From Geodermatophilaceae bacterium NBWT11 (GTDB lineage: Bacteria; Actinomycetota; Actinomycetes; Mycobacteriales; Geodermatophilaceae): 64,000 bases of DNA. Location: positions 3,100,001 through 3,164,000 of the forward strand of contig CP043652.1 in assembly GCA_014218215.1 (NCBI GenBank), written 5' to 3'. The notes under the pieces are model-generated. The model was not told the origin of the DNA. It made no database searches and saw nothing but the letters and a program-made list of their open reading frames with translations. Below are positions 8,801 through 17,154 of this stretch, in pieces (the stretch's first letter is position 1; the number at the start of each line of letters is the position of its first letter). Made by a program: the position numbers and the translations under genes.

Positions 8801-10057
8801 GTGGCGACCCTGCACGACCCTCCCCAGAAGCTCAGCAACCTCCACGACGCCCGCAGCACGCGGGGCGCCCGCAGCTTGAGACCACGGGGGCGTCCGGCTG
8901 TCCTGGCCCTGCTCTGGGCTCTCGTAGCGACCGCAAGTCCCGGCATCGCATCAGCGGCACCGGCAGAGCCCACGGACAGCGCAGCAGCCCCGTCCCTGGA
9001 AACGCCCACCGGCGTGCCCGGTGAGGAGACTGCCCCGCAGGAGGCGGCGCGTCTGGAGAGCCTGCTCGAGGCAGCCCAGCAACGACTGGACCAGGCCACC
9101 GTCGAGGCCGAATCGACGGTCGAGCTGACCCGACTGGCCGCCGCGGAGCTGGACACAGCGACCGCCGCCGCCGCAGCGGCGTCTGCAGCAGCCCAGACCG
9201 CCCAGGCGGCGACGGACCAGGCGCAGAGCGAGGTGGCCGCCGCAGGGAGGGCGGCGTTCATGAGCTCGGGTGACCTCGCCCAGGCTGGGCTCCTGCTGGA
9301 GGCCGATGATCCCGAGGACCTTCTGGCCCGCGCCACCACGCTGGCGCTGCTGGCTGATGACCGCGCCGAAGACATCAGCGCATTGGAGGCGGTCCAGGGA
9401 CAGCAGGAGACGGCCGACGCGAGCGCCCAAGAAGCCGTCCTGCGCCAGCAGGAGGCGCTGGGTGCAGCCCAGCAGGCCGATGCTGATGCCGCAGCCAGAT
9501 TGGCTGAGGCTCAGCAGAGCTACGCCGCAGCATCGGCGGAGCGCGCTGCCCTCCAAGAGCAGCTGCAGGCTGCCCAGGTCGCAGCCCTCACCGAACAGGG
9601 CGTGGATGATCCCGAATCGGTCGTCGCCGCCGGTCAGGCCGCGGTGGCCGCCTCGGGCGGTGATCTGGTGGCCGGCCAAGTCACGTCCTGTTACGGAGCG
9701 CGGGGGGGCACCAACCACAACGGCATCGACATCGCCGCCCCGATCGGCACGCCCATCTACGCCCCCGAGGGGGGCGTCGTCCTGAACGCCGGACCGGCCA
9801 ACGGGTTCGGGCTCGCCGTCTACATCCAGCACTCCGACGGCACCATCACCCTCTACGGACACATCAACCAGTTCTTCGTCACCGCCGGTCAGGTGGTCGA
9901 GGCTGGGGAGCTCATCGCCGAGGTCGGTAACCGGGGCCAATCCACCGGCCCGCACCTGCACATCGAGACCCATGTGGGTGGCCTCTATGCCACCCGCACC
10001 AATCCGGCTCCCTGGCTCGCCCAGCGTGGCATCACCTTGGGGGGTCGCTGCGCTTGA
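8801..10057 (+). CDS. secreted M23 metallopeptidase with coiled-coil region
   Basis: This is an exported peptidoglycan endopeptidase (418 aa from the GTG at 8801; a GTG at 8711 would add 30 residues). A signal peptide ends near the run GIASAAPAEP. A long Ala/Gln/Glu-rich coiled coil of about 250 residues follows, like that of RipA/EnvC-type hydrolases. The C-terminal M23 domain keeps NHNGID and HLHIE. The domain opens with TSCYG and the protein ends GGRCA, so the two Cys may form a disulfide. It lies behind the best BlaI-like dyad and has a tandem paralogue downstream. Confidence 0.88.
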   Translation: MATLHDPPQKLSNLHDARSTRGARSLRPRGRPAVLALLWALVATASPGIASAAPAEPTDSAAAPSLETPTGVPGEETAPQEAARLESLLEAAQQRLDQATVEAESTVELTRLAAAELDTATAAAAAASAAAQTAQAATDQAQSEVAAAGRAAFMSSGDLAQAGLLLEADDPEDLLARATTLALLADDRAEDISALEAVQGQQETADASAQEAVLRQQEALGAAQQADADAAARLAEAQQSYAAASAERAALQEQLQAAQVAALTEQGVDDPESVVAAGQAAVAASGGDLVAGQVTSCYGARGGTNHNGIDIAAPIGTPIYAPEGGVVLNAGPANGFGLAVYIQHSDGTITLYGHINQFFVTAGQVVEAGELIAEVGNRGQSTGPHLHIETHVGGLYATRTNPAPWLAQRGITLGGRCA

Positions 10058-10162
10058 CCATCAGACGCCCGGCCAGCAGTGCCGACCGAGGTCCAGCCGG
10101 TGACCGACCCGGGTGACCCGTTCGGGGTGAGGACTCAAGGACGCCACCACGCCGGCCGTTAG

Positions 10163-10179
10163 TACTACGACAGGTAGTT
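10163..10179. promoter_or_regulatory. candidate BlaI operator upstream of the second large M23 gene
   Basis: The site reads TACTA-N7-TAGTT, 9 of 10 half-site matches, with 6-bp arms TACTAC and GTAGTT around GACAG. It lies 27 bp upstream of the GTG at 10207. Confidence 0.6.
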
Positions 10180-10206
10180 GTCGTATCCGCTGGAGGCCAG
10201 GCCATC

Positions 10207-11574
10207 GTGAGCACTGCAACAACCCCACCCCGGGAAGACCACGGCCCGGGCCGGCGGCGACCTCGGGTGGGCGTGGCGGTCGGCGTGCTGGTGATCGCCT
10301 TGACCTGGTCGGCCGGGCCGGCGCAGGCGGCACCGCTCAACCCCAGCGACACCGAGATCTCGGCCGCCCAGGACGAGCAGGACGCCGCGGCCGCCGAGGT
10401 CGGACGTCTGGCCGCCACCATCGCCGACGCCCAAGCCCAACTCGAGCAGACCAACGCCGTCGCTGCAGCCGCCGCGGATGCCCAACTCGTCGCCGAGGCC
10501 GACCTGCTCCGCGCCCAGGAGGCCGCGGTCGTGGCTGCGGTGGAGCTGGAGGCAGCCACGCTCGCCACGCAGACAGCACGAACGGCGGTGGGGGACCTTG
10601 GTGCCGAGACGTACATGCGTGCCGGGGACCTGGGCGGCATCAGCGCCCTGCTCGCCGCCGAAGGACCCTCCCAGATGCTGCAGCAAGCCGTCACTCTGGA
10701 GTACCTGGCCGCTGACCGGGTCAGCCTGCTGGAGGACCTGGAGACCGCTCAGCTGCGACAGGCCAATGCGACGTCACTGGCCGATGCAGCGGTCGAGGAC
10801 AGCGCCGAAGCGCAGGCCGCCGCAACCGCGGCCGCTGACACCGCGACCGCTGAACTCGCGCTGGCGCAGTCGGCCCTGGACGGACTGACCACCCAGCAGG
10901 CCGACCTGCAACAGCAACTCCAAAACGCCCAGATCCGGCTGTTGGAACTGCAGGGCCAGCGCGACGGGTACGCCGCCTGGCAGGCGCAGCAGCAGGCCGC
11001 CCAGCAAGAGGAAGCAGATCGAGCCGAGGCAGCTGCCCAGGTACTGGCCCAGACGGCAGCCCAAGCACGCGCCGGCAACGGGCAAGGCGCCGAAGGCGGT
11101 GCTGCAGCCACCGCGGTCCCCCCTCGCCCCGGGCCCGCCACCACGGCCCCGCGCCCCCCGAGTGCAGGTGGCGGCGTGGCACCGACCAGCGGGCGCTTCA
11201 CCTCCTGCTATGAGATGAGGTGGGGCCAGATGCACAACGGGCTCGACATCGCCGCACCCATCGGAACCCCCATCTACGCCCCGGTCGCCGGCCGGGTCGT
11301 GCGAGCCGGACCGGCGACAGGCTTCGGACTGGCCGTCTACATCCAGCACGACGACGGCACCGTGACCGTCTACGGCCACATCAACGACTTCTTCGTCACC
11401 ACCGGCCAACGCGTCAGCGCGGGACAACTCATCGCCGAGGTCGGCAACCGCGGCCAGTCCACCGGCCCCCACCTGCACTTCGAGGTGCACAGCCAGGGCA
11501 TGTACCAGGGGCGGACCAACCCGATGCCCTGGCTGCGGGCCCGGGGGATCGAGATGGGCGGCCCCTGCACCTGA
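10207..11574 (+). CDS. secreted M23 metallopeptidase with coiled-coil region (paralogue)
   Basis: This is a 455-aa tandem paralogue of the preceding gene. The signal peptide (about residues 20-42) ends at AQAAP. A long Ala/Gln/Asp-rich coiled coil (about 50-290) and a Pro-rich linker precede the M23 domain, which keeps MHNGLD and HLHFEV. It also has the TSCY and terminal GGPCT cysteines. The GTG at 10207 follows GGAGG. The coiled coil may hold the enzyme in check or dock it to the divisome, as in EnvC/RipA. This role is inferred from architecture. Confidence 0.88.
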   Translation: MSTATTPPREDHGPGRRRPRVGVAVGVLVIALTWSAGPAQAAPLNPSDTEISAAQDEQDAAAAEVGRLAATIADAQAQLEQTNAVAAAAADAQLVAEADLLRAQEAAVVAAVELEAATLATQTARTAVGDLGAETYMRAGDLGGISALLAAEGPSQMLQQAVTLEYLAADRVSLLEDLETAQLRQANATSLADAAVEDSAEAQAAATAAADTATAELALAQSALDGLTTQQADLQQQLQNAQIRLLELQGQRDGYAAWQAQQQAAQQEEADRAEAAAQVLAQTAAQARAGNGQGAEGGAAATAVPPRPGPATTAPRPPSAGGGVAPTSGRFTSCYEMRWGQMHNGLDIAAPIGTPIYAPVAGRVVRAGPATGFGLAVYIQHDDGTVTVYGHINDFFVTTGQRVSAGQLIAEVGNRGQSTGPHLHFEVHSQGMYQGRTNPMPWLRARGIEMGGPCT

Positions 11575-11610
11575 GGCCCCTTCCATCACCACGCACCTTG
11601 AGGCATGCTG

Positions 11611-11630
11611 ACATGCGCACACCGGCATGT
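11611..11630. promoter_or_regulatory. inverted repeat upstream of the zinc exporter gene
   Basis: ACATGC and GCATGT are separated by 8 bp, and a further GCATGC lies at 11603-11608, so three CATG cores stand just before the ribosome binding site. It could be a metal-regulator site or a hairpin. No regulator gene is adjacent. Confidence 0.3.
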
Positions 11631-11647
11631 TAGAGGGAGATCGCGTC

Positions 11648-12574
11648 ATGGGCCACGACCACAGCCACGCACCCGCACCGGGGGCAACGGTCTCGGCCGA
11701 CTACCGCAAACGCCTGGTTGCCGTCCTGGCCATCACCGTCACCGTCCTGGTCATCCAGGTCGTCGGGGCGCTGATCTCCGGCTCACTGGCCCTGCTCGCC
11801 GACGCGGGCCACATGGCCACCGACAGCCTGGGGGTGGTGCTGGCGCTGGTCGCGGTGACCCTGGCCCAGCGAGCTGCCTCGGCTCGGCGCACCTACGGCT
11901 GGCAGCGCGTTGAGGTGCTGGCGGCCCTGGGAAACAGCCTGCTGCTGCTCGGCATCGGGCTGTACATCGTGGTGCAAGCCGTCCAGCGCATCGGGGACCC
12001 CCCGGAGATCCGCTCCGGAGTGATGCTGGCCGCCGCTGTGCTGGGGTTGGTTGCCAATGGGGTCTCTCTGCTCATCCTCAAGGGCGGGCAGGACAAGTCG
12101 CTGAACATGCGCGGGGCCTACCTGGAGGTCCTGGGTGATGCGCTGGGCTCGATTGCCGTCATCGTCGCGGCGATCCTCATCATCACCACCGGGTGGACCG
12201 GTGCTGACGTCGTGGCATCGCTGGTCGTCGGGGCCCTCGTCCTGCCGCGGGCCTGGTCGTTGCTGCGCGACGCCCTCGACGTGCTGTTGGAGAACGCCCC
12301 TCGCGATGTCGACATGGCCCAGGTGCGCCAGCACATTCTCGAGACCGATGGAGTGCTCGACGTGCACGACCTCCACGCCTGGACCATCACCTCGGGCTCC
12401 AAGGCGCTGTCGGCTCACGTGGTGGTCAGCGAGGACGCACTCGCCAACGGCCATGGCGGACGGGTGCTCGATGCGCTGGGGCGCTGCCTGGGTCAGCACT
12501 TCGACATGGAGCACTGCACCTTTCAGCTGGAGTCTGCATCCCACCGGACGCACGAGGCCCCAGTTCACGATTGA
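11648..12574 (+). CDS. cation diffusion facilitator (zinc/cobalt exporter)
   Basis: This is a CDF-family metal/proton antiporter of the CzcD/ZitB group (308 aa). The N-terminus is His-rich (GHDHSHAP). About six membrane helices follow. The metal site is visible as ADAGHMATDS in helix 2 and GDALGS in helix 5. The cytoplasmic C-terminal domain (about 210-295) contains VHDLHAWTI. I chose the ATG at 11648 because GAGGGAGA precedes it; an ATG 21 bp upstream lies in the inverted repeat. Confidence 0.92.
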   Translation: MGHDHSHAPAPGATVSADYRKRLVAVLAITVTVLVIQVVGALISGSLALLADAGHMATDSLGVVLALVAVTLAQRAASARRTYGWQRVEVLAALGNSLLLLGIGLYIVVQAVQRIGDPPEIRSGVMLAAAVLGLVANGVSLLILKGGQDKSLNMRGAYLEVLGDALGSIAVIVAAILIITTGWTGADVVASLVVGALVLPRAWSLLRDALDVLLENAPRDVDMAQVRQHILETDGVLDVHDLHAWTITSGSKALSAHVVVSEDALANGHGGRVLDALGRCLGQHFDMEHCTFQLESASHRTHEAPVHD

Positions 12575-12773
12575 GGCTGGGCCAGTCCTACGCGAAGTCC
12601 CGATACCCAACTCGGGCGCCTTCGGTGCCGCCGCGGTGAAAGACGCGGAGGTGGTGGGGTTGAGCTCGGGGAATGCCTGGGCTGAGGTGGACGGTGGCGT
12701 CAACGAGCAGCGCGCTTACCGGGGCGCAGCGGCCGAGGCGTCTGTGCCGCAGGAGCGGAGGCGGCCGGGGGCT

Positions 12774-12941
12774 TCACCCTCGGCGGAACGCCGTGCGGAA
12801 ACCCATCCACAGAGCACAACGCCAGCAGACAGCGACGCCAGGCGTCGCCCCCAGGTAATGGACACCAGTGCGAGGTCGGTCGCGGCCGCAGCAACCGCAG
12901 CCGACAGTCTCCGGTCGACCGTCGGGAGCTGGTGGCGTCAC
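12774..12941 (-). CDS. small Zn-ribbon-like protein
   Basis: This is a 55-aa protein with two Cys pairs, CGCCGR and CWRCALW, separated by about 20 residues, as in a zinc ribbon. Its GTG start overlaps the TGA of the thioredoxin-like gene in a GTGA overlap (12938-12941), which strongly supports it as a real, coupled gene. I do not recognise a named family. About 200 bp between it and the zinc exporter gene hold nothing I can identify. Confidence 0.6.
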   Translation of the reverse strand: MTPPAPDGRPETVGCGCCGRDRPRTGVHYLGATPGVAVCWRCALWMGFRTAFRRG

Positions 12942-13237
12942 GTCAGCACGGCCAGCAGTTGTTCGACAGTGGGGGACCCGGCTAGTCCCGTGTCTGTGCG
13001 GTAGACCCGGCACGACAGGCCGACGGGTGCGTCTGGGTCGGCGAATGGGTCGACACCATCGATGAGCAGCGTGGGGGAGCCGCGGAAGCCGACGGCCGCG
13101 GCTTCTTCGGGAGTCGAGACCAACCGGTGGTCGACCTCCGTGTCGTCGCGACCGGACAACCTCAGAGCCTCCAGCAGTCGGCCGTCAGCAACCTGCCAGT
13201 TGGGGCAGCCATCGAAGTGCTGAAGTGCGACGTCCAC
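12938..13237 (-). CDS. thioredoxin-like small protein
   Basis: This is a 99-aa thioredoxin-fold protein beginning VDVALQHFDGCPNWQ. The first strand leads to a GCPNW motif with one Cys, followed by FRGSPTLLIDG, the cis-Pro region typical of the fold. The GTG at 13237 follows a perfect GGGAGG; an ATG at 13255 is possible. Proteins of this type accompany metal and mercury genes in actinobacteria. It is divergent from the CstR-like regulator, so the intervening palindrome at 13425 may control it too. Confidence 0.7.
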   Translation of the reverse strand: MDVALQHFDGCPNWQVADGRLLEALRLSGRDDTEVDHRLVSTPEEAAAVGFRGSPTLLIDGVDPFADPDAPVGLSCRVYRTDTGLAGSPTVEQLLAVLT

Positions 13238-13424
13238 GTCGACCTCCCAGACCATTGAGGCGGATCGACCCGCGTGGTGGGCCCACGATGGCTGACACCG
13301 CGGGTGCGTGTCCATCGCTAGGTCTTGACCGCGGCATCCCAAAAACCCCCGTTTTCGGACGGTCCGTAACAAGCCGTTTCTGGTCCTGTGCGGTCGTGAC
13401 GCAGTGCACGACGAGCTGGCTTGC

Positions 13425-13446
13425 TAGATACCCCTGGGGGTATCTA
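13425..13446. promoter_or_regulatory. operator of the CsoR/CstR-family regulator
   Basis: TAGATACCCC and GGGGTATCTA form a perfect 10-bp inverted repeat around a 2-bp centre, ending 11 bp before the regulator start. ATACCCC/GGGGTAT is the known form of CsoR and CstR operators. A weaker ATACCCC-containing stretch at 14101-14122 precedes the persulfide dioxygenase gene. Confidence 0.85.
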
Positions 13447-13457
13447 TCGTCTGAGGC

Positions 13458-13724
13458 GTGGACATCCCTCAGGGCGAGCTCGCCGACGTCATCAAGCGCC
13501 TGAACCGCATCCAGGGCCAGCTCGGCGGCATCGTGAAGATGATCGAGGACGGCCGTGACTGTGCGGCTGTGGTCACCCAGCTGGCTGCGGCCTCCAAGGC
13601 GCTGAACAAGGCGAGCTTCGCTGTGGTCGGTGCCGGGATGCGCTACTGCTCGATCAACTCGGCTCCTGAGGAGCGAGACATTGACCTCGCGCAGCTGGAG
13701 AAGCTGCTGCTCACGCTGGCCTGA
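13458..13724 (+). CDS. cstR: CsoR/FrmR-family regulator, CstR-like (persulfide sensing)
   Basis: This is an 88-aa all-helical repressor of the CsoR family, with RLNRIQGQLGGIVKMIEDG near the N-terminus. It has the two dithiol cysteines, in GRDCAAV and MRYCSIN. The His that completes the copper site of true CsoR, four residues before the second Cys, is absent. This matches CstR, which senses persulfides. The genes it leads (rhodaneses, persulfide dioxygenase, TauE) support that reading. The start is the GTG at 13458. Copper sensing cannot be excluded from sequence alone. Confidence 0.85.
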   Translation: MDIPQGELADVIKRLNRIQGQLGGIVKMIEDGRDCAAVVTQLAAASKALNKASFAVVGAGMRYCSINSAPEERDIDLAQLEKLLLTLA

Positions 13725-13753
13725 AAGTGCCCACCAACCCGGAAGGAACCGAG

Positions 13754-14053
13754 ATGACTGTCTCTCAGCTCGCCCCCACCCAGGTCGCCGCCGACACCGC
13801 CCGCACCGTGGTCGACGTCCGCGAGCCCGATGAGGTCGCCACCGGCGCCGTCGCCGGCAGTACCGCCATCCCACTCGGTGAGCTGGCTGCTCGGGTCGGC
13901 GAGCTGGACCCGTCGGTCCCGGTCATCACCGTGTGCCAGAGCGGGCGCCGTAGTCAGCAGGCTGCCGAGGCCCTCGTCGCCGCCGGCTACGACGTGGCCA
14001 ACATGGCCGGCGGCATGAACGCCTGGCGCGACGCGGGTCTCCCCACCGCCTGA
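13754..14053 (+). CDS. single-domain rhodanese
   Basis: This is a 99-aa sulfurtransferase with one rhodanese domain. The active-site loop is CQSGRRSQ, with the persulfide-carrying Cys. VDVREPDEVATG and NMAGGMNAWRDAG are typical flanking motifs. The ATG at 13754 follows GGAAGGAACC, 29 bp after the regulator stop. It probably takes sulfane sulfur from low-molecular-weight persulfides within this operon. Confidence 0.92.
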   Translation: MTVSQLAPTQVAADTARTVVDVREPDEVATGAVAGSTAIPLGELAARVGELDPSVPVITVCQSGRRSQQAAEALVAAGYDVANMAGGMNAWRDAGLPTA

Positions 14054-14138
14054 GAAGCACCCCCTGATGAGCCCGGTTATGGGCGTCACCAGGACCCGCA
14101 TATACCCCTACCCCGTACCGTATGAGAAGGAGTCAGCT

Positions 14139-15515
14139 GTGCAGATCGACGTCATCGAGACCACCAGCCTGGGCGACCGGAGCTACCTGGTCAGCCAGGC
14201 CGGAACCGGCATCGTGATCGACCCCCAGCGCGACATCGACCGCGTGCAGGCCCTCGTCGCCGAGCGCGGCGTGGTCGTGACCCACGTGCTGGAGACCCAC
14301 GTGCACAACGACTACGTCACCGGCGGCCTCGAGCTGGCCCGGGTCACCGGGGCTGCCTACCTGGTGCCCGCCGGCGATGACGTGGCCTACGAGCGAGTGC
14401 CGGCCGCGGATGGCGACGTGCACACCGCGGGCGACCTGCAGATCACCGTCCTGCACACTCCCGGCCACACTCACCACCACGTCGCCTACGCCCTGGCCGG
14501 GGCGGACGGGCAGGTGCAGGCGGTGTTCACCGGCGGCTCGATGCTCTATGGCTCTACCGGGCGCACTGACCTGCTCGGCGCCGAGCACACCGACACCCTC
14601 ACCCACGCCCAGTTCCACTCGGTGCACCGCCTGGCCGAGGAGCTGCCCGCGGATGCGGCGGTGTTCCCCAGCCACGGGTTCGGCAGCTTCTGCGCCGCCA
14701 CCCCGACGAGTGGCACCTCCTCAACCATCGCCGAGCAGCGGGCGGTCAACCCGGCGCTCACCCAGGACGAGCAGACCTTCGTCGACCAGCTGATCGCCGG
14801 GCTGGGCGCCTACCCGGCCTACTACGCCCACATGTGCCCGATCAACGCCGCCGGCCCCGCGCCGGTGGACCTGTCGGCTCCCCGCGAGGTGGACGCCGAG
14901 GAGCTGGCTGGCCGGCTGGCGGCGGGGGAGTGGGTCGTGGACCTGCGCACCCGCACCGCGTTCGCCGCCGGTCACCTGCCCGGGGCGCTGAACTTCGAGC
15001 TGGGCAACAACTTCCTCACCTACCTGGGCTGGCTCTACGACTGGGACGCCCCGCTGACCCTGATCGGTGACAGCGCCGAGCAGGTCGCCACTGCCCGCCG
15101 GGAACTGGTCCGCATCGGGGTCGACCGGATCGCCGGCGCCGCCGTCGGCACCTCCGAGGACCTCGCCGCCGGCGCCGGCCTCGGTTCCTACCCGGTCAGC
15201 GATTTCGCCGGCCTGGCCACCCAGCTGGGCGAGCACCCCGACACCGTCGTCCTCGACGCCCGCCGGGATGACGAGCGGGCCACCGGCGGGGTGCGGGGAT
15301 CGGTGCACGTGCCCATCCACGAGCTGCGTGACCGGATGGAGGAGATCCCCGACGGAGAGGTGTGGGTCTACTGCGGCTCGGGCTACCGCGCCTCGATCGC
15401 TTCGTCCCTGCTGGCCCGGGCCGGACGTCGCCCGGTGCTGGTCGACGGCGGCTACGGCGACCCCGAGACCGGATCGGCCGCAGCTGGTCTGCACGCCCAG
15501 CCCGTGGCGGTCTGA
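14139..15515 (+). CDS. cstB: persulfide dioxygenase-rhodanese fusion (CstB-like)
   Basis: This is a 458-aa multidomain enzyme. Residues about 1-230 form a metallo-beta-lactamase fold of the ETHE1 type, with ETHVHNDYVTGG and HTPGHTHHH supplying metal ligands. A first rhodanese domain (about 245-345) lacks an active Cys, its loop reading IGDSAEQV. A second (about 360-450) has an active loop, VYCGSGYRAS. This order matches staphylococcal CstB, which turns persulfide into thiosulfate. The GTG at 14139 follows GAGAAGGAG. It acts in the cytoplasm. Confidence 0.88.
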   Translation: MQIDVIETTSLGDRSYLVSQAGTGIVIDPQRDIDRVQALVAERGVVVTHVLETHVHNDYVTGGLELARVTGAAYLVPAGDDVAYERVPAADGDVHTAGDLQITVLHTPGHTHHHVAYALAGADGQVQAVFTGGSMLYGSTGRTDLLGAEHTDTLTHAQFHSVHRLAEELPADAAVFPSHGFGSFCAATPTSGTSSTIAEQRAVNPALTQDEQTFVDQLIAGLGAYPAYYAHMCPINAAGPAPVDLSAPREVDAEELAGRLAAGEWVVDLRTRTAFAAGHLPGALNFELGNNFLTYLGWLYDWDAPLTLIGDSAEQVATARRELVRIGVDRIAGAAVGTSEDLAAGAGLGSYPVSDFAGLATQLGEHPDTVVLDARRDDERATGGVRGSVHVPIHELRDRMEEIPDGEVWVYCGSGYRASIASSLLARAGRRPVLVDGGYGDPETGSAAAGLHAQPVAV

Positions 15516-15516
15516 C

Positions 15517-15684
15517 ATGTGCCGCGCCACCACCTGCCGCACCTGCGGGAAGACCACCTGGGCCGGCTGCGGCCAGCACGTCGACCAGGTCATGCGCGGG
15601 GTGCCCACCGCCCAGCGCTGCCCCGGCCACGCTGCTGAGCCCCGTGAGCCCGGCCGCCTCCGTCGGCTCTTCACACGTTCCTGA
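15517..15684 (+). CDS. small Cys-rich conserved protein
   Basis: This is a 55-aa protein beginning MCRATTCRTCGKTTWAGCGQ. Four Cys in the first 20 residues and one more near residue 35 suggest a bound zinc or a redox role. The motif TWAGCGQHV is, from memory, conserved in small actinobacterial proteins near rhodanese genes. It starts one base after the previous stop and lies inside the operon. Function is unknown. Confidence 0.7.
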   Translation: MCRATTCRTCGKTTWAGCGQHVDQVMRGVPTAQRCPGHAAEPREPGRLRRLFTRS

Positions 15685-15714
15685 CCGACCCCACTCCTGC
15701 GAGGACCACGCTCC

Positions 15715-16284
15715 ATGACCAGCCCGACCCTGATCGCCCCCACCGAGGTGGCCGCCACCACGGCCACCGTGGTCGACGTCCGCACACCCGCGGAGTTCGA
15801 GACCGCGCACATCCCCGGCGCAGTCAACGTGCCCCTGCCCCTGGTGCAGGCCCACGCCGACACCCTCGCCGACGCCCTGGCAGGCCCGGTCGTGCTGGTC
15901 TGCCAGGCCGGATCGAGGGCCCGCACCGCCCACGACGCGCTCGCCTCGGCCGGGGCCGAGCAGCTCGCCGTGCTCGAGGGCGGCATGAACGCCCACACCG
16001 CCAACGGCCACACCGTTCGCCGGGGGAAGCAACGATGGGCTCTGGAGCGTCAGGTCCGCCTGGTCGCCGGCACCATCGTCGCCGGCAGCGTGCTGGCCTC
16101 GATCCGGTTCCCCCGGGCCCGCTACCTCGCCGGCGGCATCGGTGCCGGCCTGGCCGGCGCAGCGGTCACCGACACCTGCGCCATGGGCGCCGCCCTGTCC
16201 GCGCTGCCCTACAACCGCGGCGGGACCCCGGTGCACCTCGACGACGTGTTGCAGGTGCTGCGCAGCGCCACCACCACCCGGTGA
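15715..16284 (+). CDS. rhodanese-DUF2892 membrane sulfurtransferase
   Basis: This is a 189-aa protein with an N-terminal rhodanese domain (about residues 5-105, active loop CQAGSRAR). The C-terminal membrane part (about 115-165) is of the DUF2892/YgaP type. YgaP of E. coli has the same plan and carries sulfane sulfur at the inner membrane. The ATG at 15715 follows a GAGGACC region. The stop overlaps the next start in GTGA. Confidence 0.88.
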   Translation: MTSPTLIAPTEVAATTATVVDVRTPAEFETAHIPGAVNVPLPLVQAHADTLADALAGPVVLVCQAGSRARTAHDALASAGAEQLAVLEGGMNAHTANGHTVRRGKQRWALERQVRLVAGTIVAGSVLASIRFPRARYLAGGIGAGLAGAAVTDTCAMGAALSALPYNRGGTPVHLDDVLQVLRSATTTR

Positions 16285-17057
16285 TCGCCGCAGCGATCGG
16301 CCTCGGCCTGGTCATCGGCGCCCTCGTCGGACTCCTCGGCGGGGGCGGGTCGATCCTGGCCGTGCCTGCCCTGGTCTACGTCGTCGGACAACCGCTGCCC
16401 CAGGCCGTGGCCACGTCGCTGCTGGTCGTGGGCATCACCGCCGTCGTCGCCCTGTTGCCCCGACTGCGAGCTCGGCAGATCGCGTGGCGCATCGCCATCG
16501 TGTTCGGGGCCGCCGGGGCGGCGACGGCCTTCGCCGGGGCGGCGGTGAACCGGCTGCTGCCTGACGACGTCGTCCTGACCTTGTTCGCGGCCCTGATGAT
16601 CGCCGCCGGCGTGCGGATGCTGCAGGACAAGCCCGCTACCGGGGCCGCGTGCGCCACCGACCACGGGACCGTCAACTGGCGGCGGTGCCTGACCCGCACC
16701 ATCGCCGGTGGTCTGGTCGTCGGGTTCCTCACCGGCCTGCTCGGCGTCGGGGGTGGGTTCCTCATCATCCCGGTGCTGGTGATCGTGCTCGGGCTGCCCA
16801 TGACTACCGCGATCGGCACCTCGCTGGTCATCGTGGCCGTGAACAGCGCCGCCGGGTTCGCCGCCCACGCCGGCGAGGCCCCCATCGACGTGCCCATCAC
16901 CCTCGGCTTCACCGCGGCCGCCGTAGTCGCCGCACTCGTCGCCGGGCGTCTGGGTGCCGGCCTGGACACAACACGACTCAAGCGCTGGTTCGCTTGGCTG
17001 GTCTTCGCCGTAGCGGTCCTGGTGCTCGGCCAAGTCGTCGTGAGCCTCGTCCGCTGA
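16281..17057 (+). CDS. TauE/SafE-family sulfite or sulfur-anion exporter
   Basis: This is a 258-aa membrane protein of the TauE/SafE (TSUP) family with about eight helices. The two inverted halves each contain a Gly-rich loop: GLLGGGGSILAVPAL and GLLGVGGGFLIIPVL. The GTG start at 16281 is coupled to the preceding stop. In cst-type operons TauE exports sulfite or thiosulfate made by the dioxygenase. That substrate is inferred from context. Confidence 0.88.
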   Translation: MIAAAIGLGLVIGALVGLLGGGGSILAVPALVYVVGQPLPQAVATSLLVVGITAVVALLPRLRARQIAWRIAIVFGAAGAATAFAGAAVNRLLPDDVVLTLFAALMIAAGVRMLQDKPATGAACATDHGTVNWRRCLTRTIAGGLVVGFLTGLLGVGGGFLIIPVLVIVLGLPMTTAIGTSLVIVAVNSAAGFAAHAGEAPIDVPITLGFTAAAVVAALVAGRLGAGLDTTRLKRWFAWLVFAVAVLVLGQVVVSLVR

Positions 17058-17154
17058 CCATCTCAGCCGGCGTCTGCAGACCTGGACGTAGCGGCTTTCG
17101 GCACTGTGACACCGCGTGACCACAAACGGGTGCCGCAACTGCGTTCCAGAACCG

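Noticed and set aside
14101-14122. Second full operator for the CstR-like regulator
   Set aside because: It contains ATACCCC, but the right arm is degenerate, so I mention it only in the operator entry.
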